A stretch of 6,531 nucleotides of DNA from Myxococcales bacterium. GTDB lineage: Bacteria > Myxococcota > Polyangia > Fen-1088. The DNA is taken from the NCBI GenBank assembly GCA_003155465.1, contig PMCR01000202.1:2652-9182 (forward strand), read 5' to 3'. Shown here piece after piece: positions 5,704 through 6,531 of this stretch (within the stretch, counting starts at the first letter, position 1; each line of letters begins with the position of its first letter). Below the pieces are notes generated by a model. It saw only the letters and a program-made list of their open reading frames with translations. It searched no databases and was not told the origin of the DNA. The translations under genes and the position numbers were made by a program.

Positions 5704-6531
5704 TTAGAACGCGCTGGAGAATACCCGGCGCAGGCGGCTAAGGATGCCACCGCCACTGCGGGATGGGGTGCTGGGTGTGCGCCCGGTCAGGCTCTGTTGG
5801 CTTGCCGCGTACTGCACCAGACCGACGCCGGTGGAAAACGCGGGCGACTTGACTACGTCGGCCAGGCCCCCGACGCCTTTGGGCATGCCCAGTCGCACCG
5901 GGATGCCCAGCACCTCTTCGGCCAGCTCGGCCATCCCCGGAAGCTGGGTTGCGCCGCCTGTGATCACGGCGCCTGAGGCCAGCATGTCCTCGCAGCCCAG
6001 CCGCATGATCTCGGCCTTTACGAAGGAGAAGATCTCCTCTATGCGCGGCTGGATGATGTCCCGGCACAACATCTGGCGCGACAGGATGCGCGGCGCGCGG
6101 CCGCCCACCGAGGCCACCTCGATGGTCTCGGGCGCGGACACCATGCTTGCCAGCGCGCAACCCCAGCGGTGCTTGATCTTTTCCGCCTCGTGCGGGGGCG
6201 TGCGCAACCCAAAGGCAATGTCGCTGGTAAGCTGATGGCCACCGAGCGGAATCACGCTGGTGTGGGCCACCGCCCCCTCGGTGAAGATGGCGATGTCCGT
6301 GGTACCGCCGCCGATGTCGACCAGGGCCACGCCCAGATCCTTCTCGTCTCTCTCCAGCACCGCCTCGCCCGAGGCCAGTGGCTCAAGCACCGTGTCCACC
6401 ACCTCCAGGTCGCACCGGGTGCAGCACTTGATGATGTTCTGCAGGGCCGCAGCCGCCACCGTGACGATGTGCACCCGCGCTTCCAGGCGCACCCCGCACA
6501 TGCCAAGCGGCTCGCGCACGCCGTCCTGGCC
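5704..6531 (-). CDS. ftsA: Cell division protein FtsA, C-terminal 275 residues
   Basis: FtsA is the actin-like ATPase that tethers FtsZ filaments to the inner face of the cytoplasmic membrane and recruits later division proteins. The window holds the last 275 residues; the first codons in view read GQDGVREPLGMCGVRLEARV, matching the conserved end of subdomain 1C, so roughly the first 140-150 residues lie beyond the right edge. LGVALVDIGGGTTDIAIF is the phosphate-2 motif of the actin/Hsp70 fold, with IPLGGHQLTSDIAFGL and the SVGGRAPR segment after it; AVITGGATQLPGM is the adenosine motif. After a Ser/Thr/Gly-rich linker the protein ends with GGGILSRLRRVFSSAF, the amphipathic membrane-targeting helix, so the C-terminus is intact. 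It ends in TAA at 5704-5706. Instead of ftsZ, a convergent lipoprotein gene lies 10 bp downstream; ftsZ resumes 5.6 kb on. Confidence 0.97.
   Translation of the reverse strand, partial: GQDGVREPLGMCGVRLEARVHIVTVAAAALQNIIKCCTRCDLEVVDTVLEPLASGEAVLERDEKDLGVALVDIGGGTTDIAIFTEGAVAHTSVIPLGGHQLTSDIAFGLRTPPHEAEKIKHRWGCALASMVSAPETIEVASVGGRAPRILSRQMLCRDIIQPRIEEIFSFVKAEIMRLGCEDMLASGAVITGGATQLPGMAELAEEVLGIPVRLGMPKGVGGLADVVKSPAFSTGVGLVQYAASQQSLTGRTPSTPSRSGGGILSRLRRVFSSAF

Overview
This GC-rich window looks like the chromosome of a myxobacterium-like bacterium (Myxococcota, formerly Deltaproteobacteria; inference). The grounds are high GC with GC-biased third codon positions, an ECF sigma factor coupled to a one-TM partner, a secreted protein with a Cys-bracketed N-terminal domain and a probable barrel, and a lipoprotein with a Pro/Asp/Ala linker. 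No marker gene fixes the taxon.

Both edges carry cell-division genes on the minus strand. The right edge (5704-6531) is the C-terminal 275 residues of FtsA, with its nucleotide-binding motifs and C-terminal amphipathic helix. The left edge (1-116) is the first 38 residues of FtsZ, with a good ribosome binding site. ftsA and ftsZ are normally adjacent and often co-transcribed. Here order and orientation are kept, but 5587 bp separates them, filled with five genes all on the opposite (+) strand. This is the main oddity of the window.

The inserted + strand block holds, in order: a polytopic membrane protein resembling GT-C glycosyltransferases (467-1897); a secreted, probably outer-membrane beta-barrel protein (2079-2981); an ECF-type sigma factor (3184-3792); a single-pass membrane protein overlapping it by 4 bp, probably its regulator (3789-4601); and a lipoprotein with a six-residue repeat linker and a jelly-roll lectin/lyase-like domain (up to 5693). 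The last three are tightly packed and likely form one operon. A reasonable but unproven reading is an envelope-stress or surface-glycan module: sigma factor, membrane sensor and surface lipoprotein, with a possible glycan-related membrane enzyme and an outer-membrane protein beside them.

Non-coding content: a 350-bp divergent region between ftsZ and the membrane protein, with a near-perfect palindrome and a weak candidate ftsZ promoter; a 181-bp gap before the outer-membrane protein with a possible extended -10; a 202-bp gap before the sigma factor with a hairpin close to its GTG start; nested inverted repeats at the 5' end of the lipoprotein ORF, where the true start is doubtful; and a 10-bp convergent gap between the lipoprotein and ftsA. 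No IS, tRNA, rRNA, CRISPR or attachment site was seen.
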